NCBI RefSeq assembly: GCF_932294415.1
Contig: NC_065542.1
Coordinates: 55,114,406 to 55,178,405, forward strand
Direction of reading: 5' to 3'
DNA: 64,000 nt
Source: Quercus robur
Taxonomy: Eukaryota; Streptophyta; Magnoliopsida; Fagales; Fagaceae
In this document: positions 48,069 through 59,692 of the stretch, in pieces
Position numbering within the stretch: the first letter of the stretch is position 1
How the letters are laid out: every line of letters starts with the position of its first letter
Position numbers and translations under genes: made by a program
The notes under the pieces: generated by a model
Databases searched by the model: none
Told to the model about the DNA's origin: nothing
What the model saw: the letters and a program-made list of their open reading frames with translations, nothing else

Positions 48069-48601
48069 CACAATGCTACTGAAGGAAACAAAGTTGGCAC
48101 TGTGACGAGTATTTCTTGCACATTTGTATCATAAAGTATTGTACTACGGTGTGCATGTAACTTGCTAAAAGCTTACTCTGTGGGAATACAATTGATTATT
48201 GCAGGACCTTGTGTATGCTTCCGAAGGCAGCTCAGGTTCATGTGCACCGTAGTGGTATGATTTCTGCCTATGATCTGTACGAACTATTTATGTACGGAAT
48301 GGTATGTCTATTCACTTTGCACTAAAAAGAATAGAACACTAGGTTAGTTGTCTATTTATGTACGGAACATGGACAACCGACATCTACTGGGAAAGCTCAA
48401 ATCTTGAAGCACGTAAGCTTTGTTCATGACAATAAGTATGCCACGTCCAATATTTATATACCATCCGAATCCTTTTGTTCTTATCATCACTCAGATGTGC
48501 TCTATGGTGCTAATCATAGATACGGTTAAAATCACGGGACAAGTAAAAAATGTCCATATCTTTCCTATGCAGAGCGGGGTATGTATAAACACGAAAAACA
48601 T
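48069..48601. other. Intergenic, no gene seen
   Basis: Short open frames only; no domain or repeat recognised. Confidence 0.4.
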
Positions 48602-48754
48602 TAGGGGGTGTTTGATTTGTGTTTTTAAACAACCATTTTCAGTTTTTAAATAATATTTCACGCATTTCAACGCACTTTTTCACCCACACGTATTTCCACA
48701 AATATTTTCAAACAACAATTTTCAGTTTTTAAACCCATGTACCAAACGGGCCCT
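48602..48754. mobile_element. Short MITE, 153 bp
   Basis: The ends are imperfect inverted repeats: tagggggtgtttgat on the left and, on the complement of the right, tagggcccgtttggt. Inside are two direct copies of caaccattttcagtttttaa / caacaattttcagtttttaa. No clear target duplication. A fragment lies at 36219-36302 on the other strand. Confidence 0.6.
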
Positions 48755-51700
48755 AGATATTCAAAATATCACTTTTGTAAATATTGACTCAAGTGTCGAA
48801 GTAATTTTAGCCAACACCATACTAGTGTCACTTCAAACTTATTTGTGGTCTTTTTTTTGCCAGCCTTTAAAACCCTTAGTAGAACATGTGACTGCTAACT
48901 TAACCCCTTGACAATTGTTGAATATGTTATGAAAATTATTTTGACTCCACACTAAAATTATGAAAAGTTATTGTCTTAAAATTATTTGGGTTTATATGTA
49001 TATATATAAAATCAAAAAGTGTAGCTTCTATTCTCACGCTTGTGATGAAAAGGGGATGCACTATCTTGTCCCGCAGTCATAAACTTCCACTCCCACTATT
49101 ATCATTAGACAACCAGGTGCTGCTGTGCTGCTGAGTGGTAAGTGCGACTAAAAATTGAAATTGGGGCATAGGAATAGGAATAGGATTTGTCATTAGGCAA
49201 AGACAGACATTGAGATTTATTTAGGTAATGTACACTGTACAGATGAGTTGTGTTGTGTTGTGTTTTTGTGTGTTAGCCGTCTTGGTCGTTGTAATAAGAC
49301 TTAAGTATAAACGATAAAACTACCCACTCCCATCATTTTGTATTCCTCTTCTCACCTTCCACCCTGGCATCCTCGTCCGTACCCTGTCCCCTTCCACGTC
49401 CCGATTCCCCACCTCACCGGTTACCTCCTAAACCAGTCACTACCCCCCCTCACACGTGTTATCCACTCTAGCCCCCGATCCTCTCACACGTGCGTACTAC
49501 ACCCCCCATAAGACGCTTCCCCTTCTTTCTTTCTTTCAGTGGTGGAATTGGTGCAACAAATAACAGTTAGAGAGAGAAAGAGAACCCAAAGATATTAAAA
49601 AAAAATAGGGTAAATTTCAGAAAACACCTCTGAGATTTGGATTAATTACAGTTAGGTCTAATATATTTTTAAAATGACCAATTTGGTCCTTAAAAGACAA
49701 AAATACCCTCACACCGTTACCCCTCTTAACCCTCCGTTACACTTTTCTTTTCTTGTCTTTCTTCCTCACAGACCTGCTCTCCCACTCTTCCTCTTGGTGG
49801 TTCCTTTGATCCTCCCAGCCAAAACCCCACTCTCCCTCTCTAACCTCAGATCTGCTACTACCACCACCAGCCATAAAACTTAGCCAAACCATAGCATCAA
49901 GACCCAAATCCAAAAAGCCTTTAGCATCCTCCACTGCAAATCCAAAAAACCATAGCATCCTCCACTGCAAATCCACCCCATACCGGAAACCACCACCCAC
50001 CACTGAAAACCACCGCCGGCCAGAAAACCCAAAGAAAAAAAAAACCCCAAAACCCAAAACAAGCCACACAAACATCGGATCCCACCACCACCGCCGGCCA
50101 CAAGACCCAAAGAAAAAAAAAAAAAACCCACAAACCAACCACATCAGAGCCCACCAAAAAAATCATCAACAAACCAAAACCAACCACTAGAAAACGCACC
50201 ACCACCGCAAAAACCACCTAAACCACAACTCACAGCCACCAAACCCACGCACCACTATGAAGAAAAGAGGCATGGACGAGAGAAACAGAGGCTTGAGAGG
50301 GAGGAGAGTGGATCGGCTTGGAGAGAGAGAGAGTCAAATCTTATATATTTTTTTGTGCACCGATGAGGATCCGTAAAAGACAGGTACCTTTCCCTCTCTC
50401 ATCTCTCTCTCCGGTTCCTCTCTCAGATCCCCTGTGGTGCAACTCCAGCTCCACAATACCACACAACCAAAAGCCTCACACCCACTTGAAAATCTCTCCC
50501 CACAAAGTGATAGATATGCCCACTTTGGTCCTCAGCAGTCTGATCAGCCCAATCAACGTCTCCCACCGATCCGTGGAGGAAGCAACGGCTTGGATCTCTC
50601 TGATGATGTTGCTAGTGGGCCACACAACGAGGTGAAGAAGAAAGATTGTTTGGTTAGTGGAAAATGAAACAACCTTTTATCATCAATTTCTTTTTTTTTT
50701 TTTTTCTCTTACTGTTGTTTGTTTTTATTTATATTTGTGTGTTTATGACAGTGCACTTTGGTTCAATGTGCCCTAAAGATTTCATGTGTATGAATTTTCC
50801 CTTATGTTAAATTTTAAGGAACAAGCATATATGTGTGAGTGAGTGGATCATGGGTGTGTTTTTTGATTTTGCAGGAGTTGTTTTTGCAAGGAAAAGATGA
50901 GAGAGGCGGAGTGGAAGAGAAGAGTAATGATACCAGGTTAGAAAAAAAAGTCCCCTCAAAAAAAAAAAAAAAAAAAAAAACAAAAACAAAAGCTAATCCA
51001 TGTTCTTATTCATCTTTCATGAGATCTTGTAGTGAAAAAAGTGAAAAGAAGGAGACCCATAATTTGATTTTACCCATGTAGAAAAAAAAATTTTAAAAAG
51101 AAAAAAAAAAGAAGGGAAAAGAAAAAAACTGTAAGTGGAAATACTGTTTAAGGTGTTTTTATATCAGCTTTGCTAGCCACCATACCTTCCCATCTAATCT
51201 AATCTAGCTAGTCTTTTTTATCTCTTATTTATCTTTGGCTCTTAACTAATATTCCCCATGCGGTGCACGTTAGCATGGGTTGCTTGCTGGTCCCAGCTAC
51301 TATATATCTTGCCCTCTATTGCACCTTTATTAATTTTTGGGGTTTTATTTGGTTCTTTCTCTTGGGCTGTACAAAATTTCATGTTTGTGGTTGTGTGTAT
51401 CTTCTGGGTCTGTTGTGCTTTCAGGATGGGAGGCATTTTGGGTGCAGAAACTGTTACTGGGGTTCTTTCAGAATCAAGTGCTTCCCGTCAAGGTAATAGT
51501 TTATGTAATTATACTAGATAAATTAGTGATCATAGAATCTCTTATATATATGCCATTAGATAGTATTCAAATGTGGTGTTGAGAATGTTAGTAATGGTGG
51601 TAGCAATATTGCGAAGAAGAGAGCAAGAGGTGTTGTTCAGTTGTTGTGCTTTAAAAAAAAAAAAAATGTTCTTATGCATTTTTTTTGAGATAAATCTTAT

Positions 51701-52276
51701 GCATCTATTTTGGTGATAACATATTACTAAAAACTTTTAAATCTATATTTCTGAATTTTAGTATAACATGATTTGATGAAAGAATAGTGCTATATTTCAA
51801 TCAATTTTCATCAAATATTTTTATATAATTATATTTAAATTATGTTGGCCTCACTTACCATCTAATTTTCTATAAGAGTCTGTTTGGTTTAAGTGATTTG
51901 AGCGCTTAAAAATGTATTTTTAAAATCTAAAATGATGCTTGCAACAACTCCTTGTAAATTTTTTACAAATGTTTATTTTAAACCCAAAATGTATCAAGGT
52001 GACCTGAAAAACAAGAGAGTCAACTTTCATAGACAACATTGCACACCAAATTGCCTCCAAAGAGGAGAAGTGTTCTGCCTGGAAGCCAAATCTAATTTGG
52101 CATCCAGTTTCTAGTTCCATTATGTCATTAGCATTTTGAGAGTACTTACATTAATTGGGAAGCAAAATTTGCTATGATTTTTTCATCAAAATTTTTGTAC
52201 ATGGTATACCAAAGGAGAAACATTAGTCTTTTAGCATGCATATAGACTTACTTGAGGAAAAGTAGAATTACCATGC
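48755..52276. other. Mostly unannotated stretch; possible gene at 50.3-51.5 kb not resolved
   Basis: Contains a C-rich region with two G-box motifs (listed separately), a stretch beginning gggtaaatttcagaaaacac (about 49608) that resembles a degraded Mutator-like end, and a Pro/Lys-rich low-complexity region (49740-50260). A frame at about 50400-50667 reads QPNQRLPPIRGGSNGLDLSD and may be an exon. A later frame (51424-51493) reads MGGILGAETVTGVLSESSAS up to a GTAAT donor-like site. I could not join them into a gene or recognise a family. A(18) lies near 50960. Confidence 0.3.
49453..49492. promoter_or_regulatory. Paired G-box (CACGTG) motifs
   Basis: CACGTG at 49453-49458 and 49487-49492, both in the context tcacacgtg, in a C-rich stretch. 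They are palindromic sites for bZIP/bHLH factors in plants. They would suit a promoter of a gene to the right, but no gene is proven there. Confidence 0.3.
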
Positions 52277-52478
52277 AGTGAAAAAAATCTTGCTTTTTTG
52301 GCAATCCTCATCAGTGATGAAATACAAATCATAGACAGCATAGTGACACCCATTTGCAGGCAGAGACTCAGCTAAGTCCTCAGGTTTCATCTAGGCTTCC
52401 AAGTTCCTCTTCGCTTTTAGCTCCAAGAATTTCAGTTTACATTCATCACACAGCCATTCCAGATGGTGCATTTGCCTA
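52277..52478 (-). pseudogene. Actin-depolymerising factor (ADF/cofilin) relic
   Basis: On the minus strand, pieces in slightly different frames read NAPSGMAV, then [42 protein letters not shown] and [14 protein letters not shown]. This is the plant ADF order (SGMAV.DECKLKFLELKAKR ... SLPA.ECRYAVYDFDF ... [10 protein letters not shown]). A 2-base loss follows MAV, and the segment between KAKR and ELG (about 20 codons in functional ADFs) is missing. The C-terminal third is absent. It is a decayed fragment, not a gene. Confidence 0.7.
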
Positions 52479-53059
52479 ACCCAAAGGTTTTATTTTTGGA
52501 AAGAAAGAAAGGTATTATCAATCACAGAAGGCTTAACAGATGTCATCATGCATATACAATAAAGATGATAGGATTTATTTGTTTGGAGAGGAAAACAATA
52601 TCAATAAATGCATATCAGCATTTCTTTTATATGCTATAATTATCAGAAAAAGCATATTATCATTACTGGATTGCATCATAACTTAGTGCACTTGTGAGAT
52701 TACTGAAAGGCACTTTGAAATTACCCTCTATTTTTGATTGTGGCACCAAGTATAAGAGAATAAGAGATGATGGAAATAGCTAAATGTTGTTTATTTTGTT
52801 AAAATCTTCGCATCATGGAACAAAAATGATTTTATTCTCTTATGCTGCTTGTGTAGGATCAAATGAATATAGTTGCATGTCAAGAATATTTTCATAAATG
52901 AAATAACAGGAAGTAGCATGCAATGTTCATTTTGGGAAATTGAAAGTAACAACATACCAAAACTAATCCTAACTAAACTCAAATACTAATCCCCATCTAA
53001 TCTCAAATCGAATCCCTATCCAAATACTATTTGTCACATATGATGTTTTACAAATAGTC
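52479..53059. other. Intergenic, no gene seen
   Basis: AT-rich with no recognisable gene or element. Confidence 0.5.
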
Positions 53060-53070
53060 ATTCTAGGCTG

Positions 53071-54587
53071 ATGTCTCTCCCTCCCCCACCCCTCCCACCC
53101 TCCCCCACCCTCACCCTCACCCCCAACCCCCCCCCCCCCCCCCCCCCAACTCCCTCTCTTTTCCCTTGTATACCACCGGCTGTCCCACATACCAACTCCC
53201 TCCCTCCTTATCCTTTTACTTTTCCACCTCTACTCCCACCTTTTGGCCTGCCCTCTTACACCTTTTGTCATCCCTCTTTCCCTTCTAGTTTATGCCCTCC
53301 ATCATACCCCCTATTACCATCCTCTTTGCCTTTTAAACGTTCTGAGCCATCACCTCCACTGTTACCTGTTATCCCCATCTCTAAAACTGATACCAAACCA
53401 GCTTCAAACCTTCATACCACTCCATCTTTATCGGTTCAGGGGGGGAGTAAGATTCCTTTCCGTATTGATGCAAAGTTTTTCTCTTTTTCTTTCAATGGTG
53501 GGCGACATGACTCGTATGCTATTCATGAGAGCAGCTGGCATGTCAAGCACACTATTTGGGTAGGTCGTTAAGGATTGGAGTGGATCCTTTCTTGTTTTGC
53601 TGATATTCGTGATTGAGTTCCGGGAAAAGTTCCCATTTGCAAACGCTTCCGGGAAAATAATAAGTTGTTGGAATTCTGTGGGAGGTCGAATAGGTTGGTG
53701 TTTTTGTGGTCATAGCTGAATACTATGGTAGGGCTCATCGTGGGTGTGTTATGATACCAGCAAGCTCCAATCGTGCAGGTTGGTCTTTGTTTCAGAGAAA
53801 AATGAGGAATTTTTTCACCGGTGCTAAACTGCCTTCTATGGCTGAAGCATCCTCCAAAAATGGTGGTGATGGAGGTAGTCAGTCTGCTGGTGGTGACCGG
53901 AGTGGGAACCTTTTGTCTGCTTATAGTCATCAGCAAAAGTTTAGGAATTTTGAAAAAGTTGGAGCAATTCTGGGGCAGAGCGTGATTCCTGAAGTCCCTA
54001 CTGTAAATGGTTTGGTCTTAAATGGTAATGTTTCAGTCATCAATGGCAGACCCACTCGGGCTTTCACTTTTAAACGGACTCCTGCTACTTTGGCTCTGAA
54101 AGTGTGTAAGCCTGAGGGAGGGAAACGTTTTGTATCTTGTATGGATATAAATGAGTTCAGTTGGCCCAGAGTGTTTAGTGGCGAGTCTGAACTTATAATC
54201 CAATCTGATGGGCTTGCCAAAGCCCAACCCGTGGAATCTTTTAAGGGCACTTTGGTCAAACCTGGATTTTTTAAAGAGCCACTCGATGATCAGGCAACGT
54301 GGGTACAAGGGGAGAGCTCGAACGGTCGTGTGAGTTTAGTTGCCGGGCCGTCGGTGTCAGCAGCGTCGCCGGCGAGGGCAACGGTGGGTTCTAGGTCGCC
54401 GGTTATGTCAGTAGTGTCGTCGATGAGGGTGACAGTGGGTTCTGGGTCGCCGGCGGTGTCAGCAGCTTCATCGGCAAGGGTGACGGTGGTTTTTGGGTCG
54501 CCGGCGTTGTCAGCAGCGTTGCCGGCAAGCGCGAAGGTGGTTTCTGGGTTGCCGGTGACTACGGTGGCACCGGCGAGCGCGATGTAG
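53071..54587 (+). pseudogene. Transposon-associated ORF of unknown family, left arm
   Basis: A Pro-rich start leads to a conserved-looking stretch: KFFSFSFNGGRHDSYAIHES, HTIWVGR, GLEWILSCFADI, then AHRGCVMIPASSNRAGWSLF and FVSCMDINEFSWPRVFSGES. It ends in a repetitive Ala/Ser/Val-rich tail. I have the impression of a repeated ORF type from tree genomes that accompanies retroelements, but I cannot name the family or its function. The part from about 53550 on is repeated in reverse at 59693-60758. It is broken and directly abuts the truncated start of the receptor-like gene. Confidence 0.4.
53127..53147. repeat. poly(C) tract, 21 bases
   Basis: Lies within a C/T-rich stretch (53070-53300) that encodes proline-rich low-complexity sequence. 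Confidence 0.85.
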
Positions 54588-57072
54588 GGGTCCATTTCTA
54601 GGTTTTCTGAAGTGGAGGGGACTAATCTGAGGTCGAGGGAAGAGACCAAGACTCCGGCGAAGCTTATGGGACCTGGGTATGTCGTTTCTTCTCAACTTCA
54701 AGCAAGACCTTATTGATCCTTCAAATCGGCTCTCCTCTTGGACTGTTGATGGGGATTGTTGTCACTGGCTTGGTGTTGTCTGCCACAACCTCACTGCTCA
54801 CGTACATCAACTCCATCTCAGAAGCTTCCCTCCTGTTTGGGATGATTCAATGAGTCAGGAACAAAATGATGCTGAATATGAAGCTTATTGGCGGTCAAGG
54901 TTTGGTGGTAAGCTAAATCCTTCTCTCCTTGATTTGAAGCATTTGAATTACTTTGACCTCAGCTTCAATAATTTCTTTGCTTCTCCTATTCTCGAATGTC
55001 TCAGTTCAATGAAGAGTTTAACATCTCTTAATCTCTTTAATGCGGGATTTGTGGGACTCATACCTCATCAACTTGGAAATCTCTCCAATTTGCTCTATCT
55101 TAATCTTGAAGGCTATGGATCTAATGATTTATATGTGAATAACCTTCAATGGCTTTTTGGTCTTTCTTTGCTACAACATCTCGTTATGAGTTATGTTAAT
55201 CTTAGCAAAGCCTCTGATTGGCTACAACTCACAAACACACTCCCTTCCTTGTCAGAGCTACGATTGATAGCTTGCCAACTTCGTCTCATTCCACCGACAC
55301 TTACTATTAACTTTTCATCACTCCTCACCCTCGATCTTTCAGGAAACCAATTTGAAAACACTTTGATCCTATCATGGATATTTGGTCTTCGTAATCTTGT
55401 TTCTCTTGATCTATATGACAATTACTTTCAAGGTCCAATTCCTATTGATCTCCAAAACATGACTTCTCTTAGTCACCTCGATCTATCTTTGAACAATTTC
55501 AACTCTTCAATTCCCAATTGGTTGTATAGTTTTAGTCGGCTTGAGTTTCTTAACCTTCGCTTCAGTAATTTGTAGGGTACAATCTCCAGTGCCATTGGAA
55601 ACCTAACATCTGCCATTAGTATTGACTTGTCAAGAAATGAACTTGGAGGAAAGTTGTCAAGATCGTTGGGTAATCTCTGTAACTTAAGGGAAATCAGATT
55701 GTCATACAACAAATGGAGTCAAGAGATATCTGAAATCTTAGAAAGTTTATCAGGGTGTCTTTAAGATAGACTAGAGATCTTAGACTTAAGTAATTCTCAA
55801 CTTCATGGTCATTTGACAAATGAACTTGGGGTATTTAAAAATCTAGTCAAACTTTCTTTTCAGTATAATTCAATTTCGGGTCCAATTCCAGTGTCTTTAG
55901 CAAATCTTCCATCTTTGACATACCTGGATTTTTCAAACAATCATATCAATGGAACTCTCCCTCAGAATTTTGGACAATTGAAAAATCTAGTCGAACTAGT
56001 TCTTTGGAATAATTCAATCTCAGGTCCACTTTCGGTTTCTTTTGGAAATCTCTCATCTCTGACATACCTAGATCTTGGGAATAATCAATTGGAAGGAAAC
56101 CTCCCTCAAAATTTTGGACAGCTTTCCAAAATTGAGACTTTATATATTTATTCTAATATGTTGAAAGGTGTCGTGTCTGAAGTTCATTTTTCCGATTTAA
56201 CCAGTTTGAAGACACTTTCTACATCTGGAAACCAACTGACTTTAAAAGCAAGTCAAAATTGGATTCCTCCTTTTCAGCTTGAGTCTTTATCCTTGCGATC
56301 ATGGAATTTAGGGCCAAAATTTCCCCCATGGCTTTGTTCACAAAGGCATTTGCAGTCGTTAGACATTTCTGATACAAGGATTTCAGATGTGGTTCCTCCT
56401 TCATTTTGGAACTTGTCTTCTCAGTTCCAAATTTTAAATCTCTTCCACAATCTAATCCATGGAGAAATTCCCATGATTTTGTCTGCTTCAGTGATTGATT
56501 TAAGTTCAAACAATTTCAAAGGTCCGCTACCTTATATATCCTTTGATGTGTATGTGCTAGATCTTTCTAACAATTCATTCTCTAGATCCATTTCTCACTT
56601 TTTGTGTTTTAGAATGAATGAGCAAAAATACCTAGGATATCTCAATCTTGACAAAAATCATTTATCAGGAATAATACCTGATTGTTTGATGAAATGGAAC
56701 TACTTGGGGGTCTTGAGTTTGGGGAACAACAATTTTAGTGGCAGTATTCCACCATCCATGGGGGAAATTTTGGCCCTAAATTCCATGATTGCAAGGACAA
56801 AAACTCAAGCTGAAAAGGAGGAATCCAATTTTGACTTGCTTTTAGAGTCAGTTGGTTTCCAGATGCATAAAGTATCCTCAAACTGGTTAAATTGGAAAAA
56901 TGAACTTCAGACACCACACATTTCAACAAATTAGAACCAATATATAAAGTCTCAAGTTTGGAAAGCTGTCCAAAATTTTGAGGGAGAGTTCCATTGAATT
57001 GATTATTCCTAAGATCCAAGTATGTCAAAGATTGAAGATTTTCAAAAAAAACCGAAAGTGGACCTGAGATTG
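53550..57072 (+). repeat. Left arm of a 3.5-kb imperfect palindrome
   Basis: The sequence from about actatttgggtagg (53550) is found inverted down to 60758, and the match continues to about 57072/57268 near the centre. It includes the unknown ORF, the receptor-like N-terminal part and a short reversed receptor-like tail. Small differences between arms (substitutions, small indels) are visible throughout, which argues against a trivial assembly artefact. Borders are hand estimates. Confidence 0.8.
54679..56757 (+). pseudogene. Receptor-like protein (EIX2/Cf type), N-terminal LRR part, left arm
   Basis: The frame reads MSFLLNFKQDLIDPSNRLSS, then WTVDGDCCHWLGVVCHN, the LRR N-cap typical of plant receptor-like proteins. 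About 20 LRRs follow (for example LSSMKSLTSLNLFNAGFVGL and NLPSLTYLDFSNNHINGTLP), ending GNNNFSGSIPPSMG. The family consists of plasma-membrane immune receptors lacking a kinase. The signal peptide and the C(...)ERQALL start are missing; the unknown ORF stands there instead. Two in-frame stops interrupt it, at about 55573 (in RFSNL*GTI) and 55762. The first is shared by the right arm. At 56757 the sequence switches into reversed receptor sequence. Confidence 0.85.
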
Positions 57073-57597
57073 AATTATTCCAAAGAACCAGTTCGATTAG
57101 ATTTTTCAATTGTCCAAAATTCTGAGGGAGAGTTCCATTGATATGATTGTTTGAAAAATCCAAGTATGTCAAAGATGGAAGATTTGCTAAAGACACTAGA
57201 ATTGGACCCGAAATTGAATTATACTAAAAAGAAAGTTTGACTAGATTTTTAAATACCCCAAGTTCATCCGTCAATCTCAGGTCCACTTCCGGTTTCTTTT
57301 GAAAATCTTCAATCTTTGACATACTTGGATCTTAGGAATAATCAATTCAATGGAACTCTCCCTCAAAATTTTGGACAGCTTTCCAAACTTGAGACTTTAT
57401 GTATTGGTTCTAATATGTTGAAAGGTGTGGTGTCTGAAGTTCATTTTTCCAATTTAACCAGTTTGAGGATACTTTATGCATCTGGAAACCAACTGACTCT
57501 AAAAGCAAGTCAAAATTGGATTCCTCCTTTTCAGCTTGAGTTTTTATCCTTGCAATCATGGAATTTAGGGCCAAAATTTCCCCCATGGATGGTGGCA
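56757..57597. other. Centre of the palindrome: receptor-like pieces in both orientations
   Basis: 56757-57262 is minus-orientation receptor sequence running from the GPKFPPW region back to the DELGVFKNL region. 57263-57597 is plus orientation from ISGPLPVSFENLQS to LGPKFPPWM. The two outer switch points (ccaccatccatgggggaaat near 56757 and its complement near 57590) are mirror images, so they belong to the arms. The true asymmetric centre is the spacer at 57073-57267. A third switch at about 57272 joins tcatccgtcaa to tctcaggtcc. Confidence 0.75.
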
Positions 57598-59664
57598 TAC
57601 TGTCACTGAAATTGTTGTTCCCCAAACTCAAGACCCCCAAGTAGTTCCATTTCATCAAACAATCAGGTATTATTCCTGATAAGTGATTTTTGTCAAGATT
57701 GAGATATCCTAGGTATTTTTGCTCATTCATTCTAAAACACAAAAAGTGAGAAATGGATCTAGAGAATGAATTGTTAGAAAGATCTAGCACATACACATCA
57801 GAGGATATATAAGGTAGCAGACCTTTGAAATTGTTTGAACTTAAATCAATCACTAAAGCAGACAAAATCATGGGAATTTCTCCATGGATTAGATTTATGG
57901 GAGAGATTTAAAATTTGGAACTGAGAAGACAAGTTCCAAAATGAAGGAGGAAGCACATCTGAAATCCTTGTATTAGAAATGTCTAACGACTGCAGATGCC
58001 TTTGTGAACAAAGCCATGGGGGAAATTTTGGCCCTAAATTCCATGATCGCAAGGATAAAGACTCAAGCTGAAAAGGAGGAATCCAATTTTGACTTGCTTT
58101 TAAAGTCAGTTGGTTTCCATATACAGAAAGTATCCTCAAACTGGTTAAATTGGAAAAATGAACTTCAGACACCACACCTTTCAACATATTAGAACCAATA
58201 TATAAAGTCTCAAGTTTGGAAAGCTGTCCAAAATTTTGAGGGAGAGTTCCATTGAATTGATTATTCCTAAGATCCAAGTATGTCAAAGATTGAAGATTTT
58301 GAAAAGAAACCGGAAGTGGACCTGAGATTGAATTATTCCAAAGAACCAGTTCGACTAGATTTTTCAATTGTCCAAAATTCTGAGGGAGAGTTCCATTGAT
58401 ATGATTGTTTGAAAAATCCAGGTATGTCAAAGATGGAAGATTTGCTAAAGACACTGGAATTGGACTTGAAATTGAATTATACTGAAAAGAAAGTTTGACT
58501 AGATTTTTAAATACCCCAAGTTCATCCGTCAAATGACCATGAAGTTGAGAATTACTTAAGTCTAAGATCTCTAGTCTATTTGAAAGAAACCTTGATAAAC
58601 TTTCTAAGATTTCAGATATCTCTTGACTCCATTTGTTGTATGACAATCTGATTTCCCTTAAGTTACAGAGATTACCCAACGATCTTGGCAACTTTCCTCC
58701 AAGTTCATTTCTTGACAAGTCAATGCTAATGACAGATGTTAGGTTTCCAATGGCACTGGAGATTGTACCCTACAAATTACTGAAGCGAAGGTTGAGAAAC
58801 TCAAGCCAACTAAAACTATACAACCAATTGGGAATTGAAGAGTTGAAATTGTTCAAAGATAGATCGAGGTGACTAAGAGAAGTCATGTTTTGGAGATCAA
58901 CAGGGATTGGACCTTGAAAGTAATTGTCAGATAGATCAAGAGAAACAAGATTAGGAAGACCAAATGTCCATGATAGGATCAAAGTGTTTTCAAATTGGTT
59001 CCCTGAAAGATTGAGGGTGAGGAGAGATGAAAAGTTAACAGTGAGTGTCGGTGGAATGAGATGAAGTTGGCAAGCTATCAATCGTAGCACTGACAAGGAA
59101 GGGAGTGTGTTTGTGAGTTGTAGCCAATTAGAGGCTTTGCTAAGATTAACATAACTCATATCGAGATGTTGTAGCAAAGGAAGACCAGAAAGCCATTGAA
59201 GGTTATTCACATATAAATCATTAGATCCATACCCTTCAAGATTAAGATAGAGCAAATTGGAGAGATTTCCAAGTTGATGAGGTATGAGTCCCACAAATCC
59301 CGCATTAGAGAGATTAAGAGATGTTAAACTCTTCATTGAACCGAGACATTCGGGATTAGGAGAAGCAAAGAAATTATTGAAGCTGAGGTAAGTAATTCAA
59401 ATGCTTCAAATCAAGCAGAGAAGAATTTAGCTTACCACAAAACCTTGACCGCCAATAAGCTTCATATTCAGCATCATTTTGTTCCTGACTCATTGAATCA
59501 TCCCAAACAAGAGGGAAGCTTCTGAGATGGAGTTGATGTACGTGAGCAGTGAGGTTGTGGCAAACAACACCAAGCCAGTGACAGCAATCCCCATCAACAG
59601 TCCAAGAGGAGAGTCGGTTTGAAGGATCAATAAGGTCTTGCTTGAAGTTGAGAAGAAACGACAT
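57598..59664 (-). pseudogene. Receptor-like protein N-terminal LRR part, right arm
   Basis: Reading down from 59664: MSFLLNFKQDLIDPSNRLSS with the same N-cap, the same LRRs and the same end (NNNFSDSMPPSM). It differs from the left arm by scattered substitutions and by a 2-base loss near 59388 (after LKHLNY), another frame change near 57880, and a different residue pattern where the left arm has its second stop. It keeps the stop after RFSNL, at about 58770, seen in the left arm. Not functional. Confidence 0.85.
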
Positions 59665-59692
59665 ACCCAGGTCCCATTAACTTCGTCGGAGT

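Noticed and set aside
49737-50217. Overlapping minus-strand frames rich in Gly, Phe and Trp
   Set aside because: Antisense of a Pro/Lys/Thr-rich low-complexity stretch; three frames are open at once, which is typical of simple composition.
50318-51582. Several short plus-strand frames that might form a gene
   Set aside because: I could not find splice sites that join them in one frame, nor a known domain; left as unresolved.
53071-53330. Proline-rich protein gene
   Set aside because: The proline comes from a C/T tract leading into the transposon-associated ORF; no signal peptide or extensin repeats.
56219-58192. Frames reading MGEILALNSMIARIKTQAEK
   Set aside because: They are the antisense reading of the receptor-like LRR sequence (NLGPKFPPW and neighbours), not separate proteins.
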